NCBI GenBank assembly: GCA_013176395.1
Contig: JABMLP010000023.1
Coordinates: forward strand, 930,001 to 994,000
From: Venturia oleaginea
Lineage: Eukaryota; Ascomycota; Dothideomycetes; Venturiales; Venturiaceae
Reading direction: 5' to 3'
DNA length: 64,000 nt
Positions 41,038 to 52,794 of the stretch are shown one piece after another. Numbering within the stretch: position 1 is the first letter of the stretch; each line of letters opens with the position of its first letter. Both the position numbers and the translations under genes were made by a program. Under the pieces are notes generated by a model. That model saw only the letters and a program-made list of their open reading frames with translations. It was not told where the DNA came from and did no database searches.

Positions 41038-44000
41038 CTATTCCGTCTCTCGGCTGAATCGTTTTGTAGCGTCTACGAACGCAATTGTCGCTCGCACCGC
41101 TGCTACATCTGGCGTCCATTTTGGACCATCGATCATCTCTCCTCTTCTGTTTGTAAGTGTTGAGCGGCCTCCTACTAAATAGGAGACGTCGCTCCTTGGT
41201 TCGGTCGCTTCTCTTAAGAGCCGCCGTTGCTCGCTCCATCGTTTGCAATCGAGTAGGAAATGCTGCACGCTTTCCACGACTCCGCATTCTTCGCACAATG
41301 GCGACTCCACCGCTCCGATTCGGTTCAGGTACTTGTTCAGTCGGCAATGTGACGTCCGTAATTGAGCTAGGGTTTGGGCCTCTGTTTTGGATAGCTGGTT
41401 ATAGATGGTGCGCGTGTGTTTTCCAGGGATAGCAGCATCGATAGATTTGGTGAATCTCCCTCCTCGTAGTGGTTTATTGCTTGGCTGACAGCTCTTTTTT
41501 GCTTGCCTAATGAGTGCTGAGCGTAGTCGTATCTCTGACGGCACTGCGCTCCCTGCTTTGGTACTTCTTTTGGCCATTTTATCTGCCGCTTCGTTGCCCT
41601 TGATGCCAGAGTGTGCCGGGATCCATCGAAGAACCACGGCAATACCCTTTTGATGTAATTGCTGCGTAGCTGACAAGATATCCTTGATGATATGCTGGCC
41701 TGACTGCTGTCTCGGCTTGCGGATACTCTTCAGCGCACTCTGATTGTCCGAGAAGATGGTGAGTTTTCCTTCTGCCGGGATCATTGTCCATACTGCCAGC
41801 TGGCTCAGAGCAGTACTGATTGCTTTCAGCTCTGTCGCGTATACATTGCCGTTTGCTGCCAATCCCGTTGTTGCGTACTGCTCGAGTATAGTCCTGTTTT
41901 CGTCTGGTAGAATGTACACCATACCTGTCCCTAGCAAGCCATTTCTACCTGAGCCGTCGGTGTAGCAGTGGATTTCGTCTCTGTCTTGTGTTGTGGTAGG
42001 TTTTACAGCTTCGTCGCGTTCTTCGATAATCATGCTGAGCCCCTCGATCCACGGTGCTTTTGCAAATGATGTGACTGTCTCAATCTGGGACATATTAATT
42101 CCTGCAAACCTGTCTGCCAATAGGCCAAGTGACGAGCGAAGCTTGAATGATTGATGTACTGCTTTGATACTGGATCTCAATGGGTGGCGCTTAGGTAGTG
42201 TGTTTAGCTTAACCCACAAGCCTATCCATTTCCCTGTCTGTCGTTGCTGGAAGGTCCCGATCGATGCCTCCGACTGCGCAATATCTAGCGCTGTAGTTCG
42301 GAAACATCCAACAATGGCTTGTGCCCCCCATCTTTGGTGTCGTTCAAGCAAGCGTGTATCTTTGGCGTTCAACGCTGTTGCCCAGACTGATGATGCGTAG
42401 TCGACAACTGACGCCACTGTCGCTTCAAACAGCTACCGTGCCTGCTTCGTACGAAGACCACTCAGTCTCTTCAGCCGGATCGCCGCATCGTGTCCCTTTG
42501 TAGCTGCTCTGGCAGCCTGTAGGTGGAACTTCAATTTCTGGTCGAGAATAATGCCTAGAAGCTTGACGGAGAAGCCTGGCATCACCGAGCAGCCTCCAAT
42601 TTGAATTGGCGTCGTTGACAGTCTTTCCACGCTTGGTGTGAAGTGGATGAAGGCTGTCTTTTTGGACTCAAATGTAGCTCCACTACGACGTTCCCACTGC
42701 TCCGCTTTTGGTATCACTGTCTCTTGAAGCACCCGAGTATTTTCCTCAGCATTTGGCCCGGTGACCCAAACAGAGTAGTCATCCACGTACGCAATTGCGC
42801 CTTGGTGCCGGCTGATCTTTCTCTCTACCAGGTCAGCGTTGAAGAAGAGGAAGAGTATTGGGGATAGAGGTGAGCCTTGAGGCAGCCCTGGGGAATGCAA
42901 ATCTACTTCCTCGCTGCTCTACCCGTTCACTGTAATGCTTGCTCTCCTGCCTGAGCAGAAGTTCTCAATCCAACGAACAAGCTCCTCTGGAATACGTCGT
43001 CTTTGTAATCTGGCCAAGAGTACTTCTTTGTTGACCCCGTTGTACGCTCCTTTGACGTCAAAACTGAGCAGGCTAAGGACTCGGCACCTTCTTCGCGCCT
43101 GTTTGATGCGGTCGGTGAGGAGCAGCAGTGCCTGTTCTGTGCTACGTTGCTTTCGAGCTCCAAAATGATTCTCTGGTAGGAGGCCATGTTCTTCAGCTAG
43201 GTAGGAGATGCGGGTAGCGACCACAGCCTCCAGTGCTTTCCCTAGGGTTGCTTGCAAGGAGATTGGTCGATACGCGTTTGGCTGTGTATAGTCGTCTCTT
43301 GCTGGCTTTCGAAGTGGTAGGATTCGCGCGCATTTCCACTGCGCTGGGAGGATGCCTTGTGTCATAGACGCTTGAAACAATCTCGTTATCTCGTCTTGGA
43401 GGACTGGCCAGAGCTGTCTCCATACAACCGCGGGTAGGCCGTCTAGGCCTGGTGCTTTGTGTGCTTTCATGCCCATGATCGCTCCTTCGATTTCGTATTT
43501 TGTTAGTGCTGGTGATGGGAGTTGTGTTGCTCGCTGCTCTGCTGCTGGTTCTGGCTCGATCACCTCAGCCGCCGGGGGAAAGAAGGCTTGCAGCAGGATA
43601 GATCCAATCTCTTCTTTACTTTCGGTCGTGTCGTCAGAATTTGGCCTTGCTAGTTCTGTAATCTTTGCAAAAGAGGAGGTACTCTCTGGGTCAAGATACT
43701 TAGCGGCCTTCCATACATTTTCAGCGTCGTCTAGAAATTCCTTCCAGTGAGTGTTTCTTTCCAATCGGATTGCTCGATGGTACGTGCTTTGAGCTTCTCT
43801 GGCTTCCGTTCGGAGCCGCTGCAGTGTTTGGTGTGTGAGAGCGTTCGTTTCGGTCGTCCACCGGCTCGCCTTAACTTCTCTGCATAGCTGTCTTCTGACG
43901 TGTGTGTATTCCTTGCGAAGGTTGGTCAGATATGGTGTCCACCATGGTTTTTGGTACGGCGACGATTTTGCAAGAGGAACGTATTGCTCGATAACAGGGA

Positions 44001-44937
44001 CTACCACTTCCATCAATCGTTGCAGCATATCGTCCACGTTTTCGTCTGCATTCTCTTCAGGTGGGGCAACTGCTTGCCGCTGCTTTGCGTGTTCTACCTC
44101 CTGGCGGATGCGCTCCCAATCTGCATTTTTGTAAAGTCGTCTGGATGTTGTGGTCTCCTCCACGCACGTCATAGCTAATGTCGCACTGATGGGCCGGTGG
44201 TCCGATCCGTGTTCGTTGACGTGGAATCCACACCGTACCAAGCTGTCGGTGAGAGCCGGTGAGGTGAGAAAGAGGTCGATGGTACTGCTTACTTGCGTTC
44301 CGTAGAATGTGGCCTCTCCCCTGGGGACAAGATTAGAGAGTTGATATACCGTCATATACTCAACGATGGCGTCTGTTTCATCCTGTCGCCTTGTTTCTGC
44401 TACTTGCTCGCCTCCCCAGAGCTGGTCGTGTCGGTTGAAATCTCCGGTGATGATAAGTTCTGGCTCGTGTCCAAGCTCTTGAGCTGTATCTTTGATTGCA
44501 TCTTCTAGTAACTGAAGCCGTTCTGTCACTGCGGTCTTGTCCCGCTCTCGGTGTGCTTCTCCTGCTGGCACGTACACTGAAGCTGTAAAGATGACTTTGC
44601 CTTGAGTTTTGATAAGGATTGCCGTGATGTCGGGAGACGCAATCCGGATCTGTTTGTAGTCGAGCGTTTTCCGGGCCCAGATCATCGATCGGATAGGCCA
44701 TGTGTCGTCTCTAGAGCACGTTGGGAAAATCTGAATAAATTTGTTGTTTGTTGCTGGTGCCGCCATTACCTGCCCTGTCTGTGTTTTGAAGCAGTGTGGT
44801 TCTTGTATTAGCAGCGCGTCGAAATCTCTGATAGATTCGTCGTTAAGTATACTAGGTAGCGTCTCTCTCCTCTTCCCTGTGTTATATGAAATCACGTTGA
44901 AATGTTCTCTTGTTGTCGCACGGGTTGTATCTAACAT
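41038..44937 (-). pseudogene. LINE ORF2: endonuclease, reverse transcriptase, RNase H; two TAG stops
   Basis: One continuous frame of 1300 codons is broken only by TAG at 42919-42921 and 42433-42435. The N-terminal apurinic-type endonuclease has NVISYNTGKR, the catalytic-type QEPH, GDFNRHD and GSDHRPI motifs. RT (about residues 460-800) has APGLDGLP, NAYRPISL, SFDVKGAYN, GLPQGSPLSP and catalytic YVDD. RNase H has the four acids in YTDGSGRNG, ATELKA, FSDNQSA and GNEAADKMAK. A CCHC knuckle (CEECGVVESVQHFLLDC) follows. Both stops would be Gln codons by a single C-to-T change (CAG to TAG). The copy is inactive as it stands but recently so. Confidence 0.9.
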
Positions 44938-46280
44938 AGATGGCGCGCTCGGGTCTGTTCCATCGCCTTCTTGTACTTAGGGCATCCTGTGTCCGTTGCT
45001 CGGTGAGCGTCTCCACAGTTGCTGCATTTGTGATGCTGCTCTACACAGTCCTGCGCTTCGTGCCCAATACACGCGCAGTTAGCACACGTCAGCTCATTGT
45101 TGCACCGTGTGCTCATGTGTCCAAACTGTTGGCATTGGTAGCATTGTCTCGGTCTTGGTCGATACTCATACGGGCTGACCCGGGCCAACTCTCCTCCAAT
45201 CTCGAGCTGTTTCAGCGCTCTGTCAGCTTCTATCTTAGAGCTGAGGTATACCAGGATGGAGCAATAGTTCTTGTATGGGTCAGGTTTGCTGAGCATAGAG
45301 ATCTTTGTAATGGTGACGTTGTTCTCCTCGGACATATCCGCTTTCAGACTGCTTTTCAGCGTGATTCGATCTTCGTTCAGTATAGCCATTTTGTCCACGC
45401 GATCGACCTTAACGGGGTACCACTTCTCGCCTTGAACAGACGCGCCAGGGAAGAATTTGAGCCATTGCTCCTGGTTCTGCCGTATTACCTGCTCGTCCTC
45501 CTCTAACCTGAGGACAACTCGGACCAGTTTTGTTTCTCTGCCAATTTTCTCGATTCCTGCAATCTGTATGTCCTTTGTAGCTTGCCCTGCCGCAATGGCA
45601 TCCTTTACTCTCTCTTTTATCTCGATAGGGTTTGTGAGGTCAATGTGTGTGTGAGCGCGTGCGAAGTTGAGAGTTAGGCCGGGTCTGCTGATCGATGAGG
45701 TGTTTGTATTACTTGCTTGCTGACTGATAGAAGCAGGTGGAGTAAGTGAGTTAGTCCTAGCTACAGACGCGTACGACTGTGCTGGTGAGCTGATTAGTGG
45801 GTTTGCCCGCGATAGCTGAGCTTGTATCAAACAAACATCCTTTCTTAGCTGCTGGGTTTCCTGAGCAAGTTGCTCCCGGAGCTGCTTAGTTTCCTGAAGG
45901 AGTTTCTCTTTCATCTTCTTCATCTCATTCTGGAATGTTACGTTACGTTGTTGGAGAGTGTTTCGCAGGTCTTCGATAACCTTTCTGTTACTTGTTGCGT
46001 CGCCTTGAAGCTGTACCAGAATTTGGAGTATCTCTCTGACCGGTATCTCGCCGTTGTCTTCAGGTATTTGCGCTGCACGCTGTGATTTAGCCCTCGGTGC
46101 TTTGGCTACCTCAGTACGCTTCTGCTGGTTCAGGGAGTCGTCCATTATCGCTGCTGTTCTGCCTTTGCTTGCTATAGTTGACTGTCGTAGCGTTGGGCCG
46201 GTTGGCTTTGCCATCGGAGGGGGCGTAGTTGGCGCGCTTCTTTCCTGCAACGGCGTAGTTGGTCCTTCTATTAGAGACAT
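44931..46280 (-). CDS. LINE ORF1: gag-like RNA-binding protein with three zinc knuckles
   Basis: This is a 449-aa intact frame. An N-terminal low-complexity region precedes a coiled coil (about 100-150, KMKEKLLQETKQLREQLAQE). A central region follows, and three CCHC-type knuckles lie near the C-terminus: CYQCQQFGHMSTRC, CANCACIGHEAQDC and CSNCGDAHRATDTGC. The stop codon overlaps the ORF2 start (ATGTTAG), so ORF2 is probably made by reinitiation. It should coat the LINE RNA. Confidence 0.9.
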   Translation of the reverse strand: MSLIEGPTTPLQERSAPTTPPPMAKPTGPTLRQSTIASKGRTAAIMDDSLNQQKRTEVAKAPRAKSQRAAQIPEDNGEIPVREILQILVQLQGDATSNRKVIEDLRNTLQQRNVTFQNEMKKMKEKLLQETKQLREQLAQETQQLRKDVCLIQAQLSRANPLISSPAQSYASVARTNSLTPPASISQQASNTNTSSISRPGLTLNFARAHTHIDLTNPIEIKERVKDAIAAGQATKDIQIAGIEKIGRETKLVRVVLRLEEDEQVIRQNQEQWLKFFPGASVQGEKWYPVKVDRVDKMAILNEDRITLKSSLKADMSEENNVTITKISMLSKPDPYKNYCSILVYLSSKIEADRALKQLEIGGELARVSPYEYRPRPRQCYQCQQFGHMSTRCNNELTCANCACIGHEAQDCVEQHHKCSNCGDAHRATDTGCPKYKKAMEQTRARHLC

Positions 46281-46720
46281 CTGGATCTCTTATTCTCAAG
46301 GCAATACCGAGTATCTTGAGTTTGATTAGTTAGGTTGGGTGCCTGTCGTGCGTGTTGTCGTTCTGGGGCTGCTGTGATATGTTCGCCTTGGTTGATCGCC
46401 CTTTGTGTATCGCTCCACCACCAACGCGACTTCGAAGGAATCTACGCGTTATACGACGGAGAATTTCTAGTGCTTGCTATTACTGTCTATAATAACTAGT
46501 CACGTAGATTCCCTTCTCCCAGGTATTGTCTCAGAACTACGGTTCTGCCTTGATCACGTACCGTCATGGTGATGGTGACACGGCCGGTGTACCCACAGCA
46601 TCGCCAATCGCATCCAGCTTCCGCGCGATAGAACTACGATAAGAGCTGCAGCTCAACAACAAACTCTGTTCGTTTGCTAACGCACAACAGGTAACTTGTC
46701 CGAGAGTATAAGATGTAATA

Positions 46721-48319
46721 ATGTTGAAAAGGGCGAGAATCACCATCTCGCCCGCAAATCGACTGCACCAAGATCGCGAAGACGACGTCGAAACATCGCA
46801 ACCTCTCCTCGGCATGGCTACTCCAGACATGGCGAAATCGCACCATGGAATCCTTACAACCACCGAGCACAACGATGAGCACTTCGATGCAAGCAGCGTA
46901 GCAGCGCGCAAAGTCCTGCGCAAGATTGATCTTCGCATCATTCCATTGTTGTTTATAACCTACAACCTAAATTTCATGGATAAGACCATACTTTCCAGCG
47001 CCTCAGTCTTCGGTCTATCCAAGGACACTGGATTGGTCGGTCAAAAATACAGTTGGGTGTCATCGATATTCTATTTCGGCTACTTCTTTTGGGAATACCC
47101 AACGACCTTCTTGATCCAGAGGTTAAGAGTGGGGAAATATGTTGGTGTGAATACCATTTTGTAGGTATCTATTCTGAGCTCAAATGGGATGAAATTCATG
47201 CTTATGACGAGTAGATGGGGCATCGTCGTCGCCCTAACCGCAGCATGTACAAATTACGGCGGCCTCTTAACAGTCCGATTTCTCCTCGGGGTGGCAGAAG
47301 CAACGACATCACCTGCCTTCGTCTTCATAACATCAACCTGGTATACACGCTCTGAAATCCCCTTCCGCACTGGAATCTGGTTCGCCGGGAATTCACTTGG
47401 TGGCGTTTTCAGCAGCTTCATCGCATACGGACTCGGCCACGTCCATCATCCTCTCCATCCATGGCAATGGATGTTCATTGTCCTTGGACTCGCCACGTTC
47501 CTGTGGGGAATTCTCCTGTTCTTCTTCCTTCCCGACTCAATCACCAGTGCCTCCTTCTTGACCCCAGAGGAACGCGAAATTGCTCAGCACAGAGTCCGCG
47601 CTTCAGGAACAGGAACAGCCCACCACAAATTTGTAATGGCACAAGCGATCGAAGCCGTCCTCGACCCCAAAACCTGGTTCATCTTTTCCATGTCCCTCCT
47701 AACCCAGATCCCAAACAGCGGAACCCAAAACTTCGGAAACCTCGTGCTCAGAGGTTTCGGTTTCTCCTCTCTCGAATCGACACTCGTGGTTCTTCCCGCC
47801 TCGTTCATCTCGTTCGCCTCGATCACGGGAGCAGGATGGCTTGCGGGAAGGTATCCCAACATCACAACTTACCTCGTCTGCATTGTCGTCATCTTCCCCG
47901 TCATTGGAAGTGCAACCATCTACGCCGGAGCAAGCAAAGGCGTCAAGCTGTTTGCCTATTATCTGCTTTCAACGGGATCGACAGCATTGCCACTTTTGCT
48001 GTCGCTGGTGGGATCGAATTTGAGGGGTTCGACGAAGAAATTGACGGTCACTGCTATTCTGTTCATTGCGTATTGTGCTGGAAACATCATTGGTCCGCAG
48101 CTATTCAAGACTAGTGAGGCACCGCATTACAAAACAGCATTCGAGGCTATCATGATTTGCTATGCTTTGGTGGTTCTATTGGCGACGGGGCTACGGTTCT
48201 ACCTCATTGCTGTCAACAGAGAGAGGAGCAAGGAAGAAGCTTCTATGCTCGAGAACGAAGGAAGAAGCGACGATGACGAAACAGACCTCACGGCGAACGG
48301 CTTTCGATATCGCATATAG
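46721..48319 (+). CDS. Major facilitator transporter, ACS family (allantoate/nicotinate permease-like)
   Basis: This is a two-exon gene, join(46721..47160,47215..48319), encoding 514 aa. The 54-bp intron runs from GTAGGT to GAGTAG and restores NTILWGIVVALTAA. ATG 46814 (MATPDMAKSHHG) is an equally likely start and gives 483 aa. Signature parts are IDLRIIPLLFITYNLNFMDK before TM1, then YSWVSSIFYFGYFFWEYPT (TM2), and TVRFLLGVAEATTSPAFVF (TM4). Twelve helices with cytosolic ends are expected. The family imports organic anions such as allantoate, pantothenate and nicotinate with protons; the substrate here is unknown. The LINE sits directly in its promoter, which may change its expression. Confidence 0.88.
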
Positions 48320-48667
48320 AGTCATTGAGTTTGTCTACGAGTTTTCAAATATTGCGAAGCACAAACGTCCTCTTTTCTCTGCCCTAAGGTGGATGGATTA
48401 GATTTTCTTTTGAGAAAAGCTGTTGAAGCTGGGAGAGTGCTGACGACGTCATGCTCTAGCTGTCTCATACTATATCGTTGAGGCATTCCGTCGTAGAAGG
48501 GATCGTACGGAATACGAGAAGCAATGGTACTACCGGTGTTAGGAGCAGGTTTCGACAGGCGATCAAATGGTACTGTTTTTTTGCACACAGGTGAATTTCT
48601 AATATCCAAACGCTATGCATAGCAAATACGTAGCTTGATTACCAATCAAGAACCCGCAGCTCTATGA
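48320..48667. other. Short convergent 3' intergenic region
   Basis: About 350 bp lies between the stop codons of the MFS gene (+) and the cutinase gene (-). Nothing was recognised. Confidence 0.5.
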
Positions 48668-49741
48668 TTAGTTATCCACTGATCCACCCGCTGCAATCTT
48701 CTTCATTTCCTTCAAAGCTTGCGCCGCCACTGACCCAGTGTATGCTAGATGCGCCGTATTAACGACAAAGTTTCCGGTGCACACTGGATCGCCCTTGTTG
48801 CAAAAGGTGAGGATCGGTCCAGTATAGCCTTTGATCTTGGCTCCTTGAAATGGATCGCCAAATGTTACCACGGCCTGGAGACAAATATTAGAAATGATCC
48901 GGTATTTGTGGGGCGATGGGGATAACGAACCGCAACATGTTTCCTAGCTTCAGGAGTTGCATATGCGACACCATTATGGGAAACCATACCACCCTCTGAG
49001 TATCCAGCCATGAAAATCTTCGCATCAGGACTATATCGTCTTGTCAGTACTTTTATACTCTTGCCGGAAAGGATTCGCTTACCACTTCTCAGCAGCCTGA
49101 TTCAATAGATCTCTAGCAACATGGCCTCCAGGCAAGCCCAAGCAATTGTCGCCGGCAAAATCGGCATCATACGGAACGCCCTGAACAGTCCAATCATATC
49201 CCAATCCTGCATTCAACACTGGCCCAACAGTGATCCCAAGTGTCCCCGTCTCAGTTGTGCCCCGTGCAAAAAACAGAATGTTCTTATTGCACTTCCCTGT
49301 AAACTTCCCCGTATCTCTGGCTGGCACAAAACTGAGTGCCGAGCTCCCACTAGCGATTGCCGATGTAATAGCACCACTTACACCTACATTCTGAGGCGGC
49401 CCTTCAGGAGCTTTCAACACGGCCTCGATGCCGCCAGGATTGTACTTGGCTATACATTTGTAGCCATTTTTGTCACCGCCCACAGGCTTGATTTTTGGTG
49501 TCTTGCCAGTTGAGCCAGAGAGATCTGCAATGGCACAACTTTGGCCTTCACAGGATGCTCGTGTGGTTAAGACGACACCAGCTACGCCTACAGTTCGTTT
49601 CCAGGCTCTTTCTTCGGCATCATTTTGCGGGAGGTTAGGGAACGGACGGTCAGGATAGGGAACTGATGTGCCTTCGACTGGAGCGGCAGTGGTGATGCTT
49701 GCGAGAAGGATCGTAGCGGTGAAGAAGGAGAGTATGGCCAT
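48668..49741 (-). CDS. Secreted cutinase-family esterase
   Basis: This is a three-exon gene, complement(join(48668..48874,48931..49030,49083..49741)), encoding 321 aa. Introns are 52 and 56 bp. The signal peptide is MAILSFFTATILLASITTAA. A long N-terminal region (about 20-150), absent from classical cutinases of about 220 aa, precedes the core starting at ILFFARGTTETGTLG. The nucleophile is Ser231 in AGYSEGGMV; Asp282 (GDPVC) and His295 (NTAHLAY) complete the triad by family position. Paired cysteines (C220, C278, C285 and others) fit the disulfides. It should hydrolyse cutin or other polyester/short-chain esters outside the cell. It is unlikely to be an acetylxylan esterase but this cannot be excluded. 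Confidence 0.93.
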
Positions 49742-51249
49742 GATGCAGGATGTAATGGGTGGATTACGTGACTTGGTCCGAGTTTAGCACGACGAAGAAT
49801 GAAAGAATGGTAGACTGGAACAACAGATCAACAGCGAGTAGGAAGGACACGGAGCTAAGTTGGAGAGATGGTGGAGATATGTTTTGTTTACCTGTCCGTC
49901 GTGTAACAAGCACCTGAACGTCTGCGTCGGATGGAAAATCCTGAGCCTGACCTGACACACCAGCTCCACTGCTTGGAAAATGAGCAACACATGGATGAAT
50001 CCGCGCAGAGATCTTACTCTTCCCCAACCCTCCAATGCACGTACTCGGAGCATTTTTGCATCCGAGGCTGACGTCTCGCTGCGCGTGGGATACTTTGGCT
50101 TGAACAGCGAATGACCTCGATACAGCTCGTACGTCGAGGAAAGGGACAAAATTATTCCTCTGACGTACTGTTTAGATTGGTATAAATTGTTCCTGATATT
50201 TGGCGGATCCGGGGAAGACCAGTACACCGCTTACTCATCCATGTGATGCGTCTTTTGATGTTACGCCGAGCGCGAAGCAAGTTTTACTGCAACCGGATCC
50301 CAAGGATTGACTTGCGGATATACAAGTGCGTCCGGAATTACAATATGTAGACGGTGGAGGGCACCGTGCGGGTTGAGGACAACAGCGACAGAATCTTTGG
50401 CATTGAAGCGTCATTGTCCAAAGTATCTCACCAGCTCTCCGCGCGCATCGCGAGCGTTCTACCTCCCGATCATCTCCTTCTTTCGATTGTATCCGTTTGT
50501 AGTAACATCGTCCACGAAGCAAAGCTGGATTCAACAGCCCGGTAAGCTTTGAAGTCACGGATGACCCGACAGCGGGTTGCCTCGTTGTGCTTAGTCGATT
50601 CTTCGCTCGGAAGCCAAGCCCAATCTAATTGATGCTGTGAAAGATGGAGGGAGCTTCTGTTAACGGTCAAGGGTCTGTGATTATTGTCGACGGGGACGTA
50701 GACGAAGACGCTGTGGGACAAGGCAATAAGGAGCTGAGATTGACGACGGGAGCAACCGGGACGGAGGCGGGCGGGATGCCGATTGTTCATGCCGGCCGAG
50801 TAGAATATTCTAGAATATTCCACGAAGTAGATTCCGGCTGTCCAAATTCACGTGCCAGTGTCCCCACTCCCGGAGCCCTGCCCCTGCCCCTGCCTCAGTC
50901 CTGCCTCAGCCCTAAATATCAATTCAGGCACCCTGTCAGACTATCCCCTTGCTGATCCGTGTCGATGTAACTTCATTGAGAGTATACGGTACACAGAAAC
51001 CACCCGCCTATTGTTGGAGGAGCACGACTTGTCCATTATGGCATCTGATGGGAAATGGGCATGACGTGCAAGTGCAACTCTCAAGCCATGGCCATGGCCG
51101 CCCCCGCTGCGAGGTGGCATTCATTGAGCATCGCAGCATGTGCTTGACTTTGGTTCATTGGTCAAGCTGGCCGCTGGCCGCTGGCCGCTGGCCTGGAGTT
51201 GGCTCGACGTGGTGCCGCCGTGTAATCCTCATCTGCACACATTGGTCCA
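49742..51249. other. Divergent intergenic region with a heat-shock-type element
   Basis: 1.5 kb separates the cutinase (-) and serine hydrolase (+) starts. It contains the GAA/TTC array at 50803-50820, a CCTGCC-rich stretch (about 50876-50913) and tandem CCGCTGG repeats (about 51169-51193). No coding region was recognised. Confidence 0.5.
50803..50820. promoter_or_regulatory. Four-unit heat-shock element (GAAnnTTCnnGAAnnTTC)
   Basis: The sequence GAATATTCTAGAATATTC is a perfect array of four alternating GAA/TTC triplets with 2-bp spacing, the Hsf1 consensus. A fifth GAA (50824-50826) follows at 3-bp spacing. It lies about 430 bp upstream of the serine hydrolase start and about 1.06 kb from the cutinase start. 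Function is inferred. Confidence 0.65.
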
Positions 51250-52542
51250 ATGCGATTCGCAATGCGTTTCTTACACCTCTTTTTGCGCTTATCCGCCTCG
51301 ACGGCGACGGCAACGGCTTCGGTGCTTGGCCGCAGACAATCGAACAATGCCAGCAGCCTCACACTCGAAGGACTCAAGGTGGAAGGGCTGTCGGCGATGA
51401 ATGCTGCCATGCATAAATGGGTCGATGAAGGTCATGGCTCCCACGTCGTCACTCTTCTTTCGCGCCATGGAAAAATCGTCGACCACACAGCCTATGGCGT
51501 GTTCAGCTCTCAGGCTGCGACCAAGACCGCGGTGAAGAAGGACAGCATCTTCCGCATCATGTCCATGACAAAGCCGGTGGTCGGTGTGGCCATGATGATG
51601 TTTTACGAGCAAGGGAAGTGGAAACTCGACGATCCCGTCTCCAAACATATTCCCGAGTTTGCCACTCTCAGAGTCAAAGTGTGCAGTTCGGGCAGCCAGA
51701 CCAATTGCACCATGGAGCCGGCAAGGACCCAGATGACCATGGCGCAATTGATGAGCCATTCGGCAGGATTTCCAGAAATGCTTTGGGTTGCCAACTCGAC
51801 GGCTCTGGCAGACATTGTTCCACCTCTCATGAAAACTGAACTCGCATTCCAACCAGGAAAAGGTTGGCAATACGGTCCGGGCGCCGACATCCAAGGCTAC
51901 CTGATTCAGCGATGGTCAGGGAAAGACCTGTCTGACTTTCTGCAGGAGAAACTACTCCAACCATTGGGAATGGTAGACACTGGCTTCTTCGTTGATGCAT
52001 CCAAAGTTTCGCGCATCACACCCGTTACTCGGTCCAACGACAGCTCCCCACCAGATCCCGCCACAGCTGCAATGCTGGCTGAATATCAAGAATACGCAAA
52101 CACGAAGAAAACCACAAAACCACCACGTCTCGATCCCTCCGGAGGATTATACTCCACAGCAGAAGACTACTGGAGATTCAGTCAAATGCTTCTGAAAGGC
52201 GGCGAATTGAACGGGAAACGCTATCTCACAACTGGTACGGTCAAGCTTATGCGCACCAATCTGCTCGAACCGCAAGTCAACGTTCAAACTGGGGATACGA
52301 AACTCGAGGGCGTTGGCTTTGGACTGGATTTTGCCATCGTGCTTGATCAAGCCGGTGGCAAGAACGCGTTGCCAAAGGAAAGTTTCTTCTGGGGCGGTGC
52401 GTATGGGACTTGGTTTTGGATCGATCCTATTAATGACATTGTCTATATTGGGCCAATTTCTACGTTGGGTACAGATTTGCAGGGGAGTAGTTTTTTGAGA
52501 GAGTTGTCGGCAAAATATGTTTATGCTGCCTTGGCCCGGTGA
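51250..52542 (+). CDS. Secreted beta-lactamase-fold serine hydrolase
   Basis: This is a single-exon, 430-aa protein. The N-terminus (MRFAMRFLHLFLRLSASTAT) is a signal peptide, followed by SVLGRR, a possible processing site. The SxxK motif is S105-M-T-K108 in RIMSMTKPV. The second-motif tyrosine is Y208 in WQYGPGADIQG, and SHSAGFP and PSGGLYSTAEDYWRF match fungal class C-like esterases. The late motif WGGAYGTWFWIDP occupies the position of the KTG box. Family members include lovastatin-synthase-type acyltransferases and EstB esterases; the substrate is unknown. A candidate heat-shock element lies upstream. The second ATG at 51262 is a possible start. Confidence 0.9.
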   Translation: MRFAMRFLHLFLRLSASTATATASVLGRRQSNNASSLTLEGLKVEGLSAMNAAMHKWVDEGHGSHVVTLLSRHGKIVDHTAYGVFSSQAATKTAVKKDSIFRIMSMTKPVVGVAMMMFYEQGKWKLDDPVSKHIPEFATLRVKVCSSGSQTNCTMEPARTQMTMAQLMSHSAGFPEMLWVANSTALADIVPPLMKTELAFQPGKGWQYGPGADIQGYLIQRWSGKDLSDFLQEKLLQPLGMVDTGFFVDASKVSRITPVTRSNDSSPPDPATAAMLAEYQEYANTKKTTKPPRLDPSGGLYSTAEDYWRFSQMLLKGGELNGKRYLTTGTVKLMRTNLLEPQVNVQTGDTKLEGVGFGLDFAIVLDQAGGKNALPKESFFWGGAYGTWFWIDPINDIVYIGPISTLGTDLQGSSFLRELSAKYVYAALAR

Positions 52543-52794
52543 GCGCTGGGCGTCTTCCCCTGATTATTTCTTTTGCCGCTTTTTTCACTTGACATTGTAT
52601 TTTAGCGATTTTCATTCCTAATCTTAAACTACGATCGTAGCGAGGACTCGATCACAATTTCTATTGGAAAACTGCTAGATACTGGGCCAAACACTTCAAA
52701 AACAGGTATGTATCTGAGGTCCAACTGCCTATACCGAAACTTGTCGATTGTGCAGAACAGCATCAAACCTATAACCCGGTGTCAAAAGTGCGAG

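Larger units (their letters stand above)
40910..46558 (-). mobile_element. Tad1-like non-LTR retrotransposon (LINE), near full length
   Basis: ORF1 and ORF2 overlap by 7 bp (44931-44937), as in Tad1-group fungal LINEs. The boundaries are set by a possible 7-bp duplication, TACCGTC on the plus strand, at 40903-40909 and 46559-46565; this is a tentative call. The span is about 5.65 kb. I see no poly(A) tail at the 3' end. It lies about 160 bp upstream of the first ATG of the MFS transporter gene. Confidence 0.85.
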
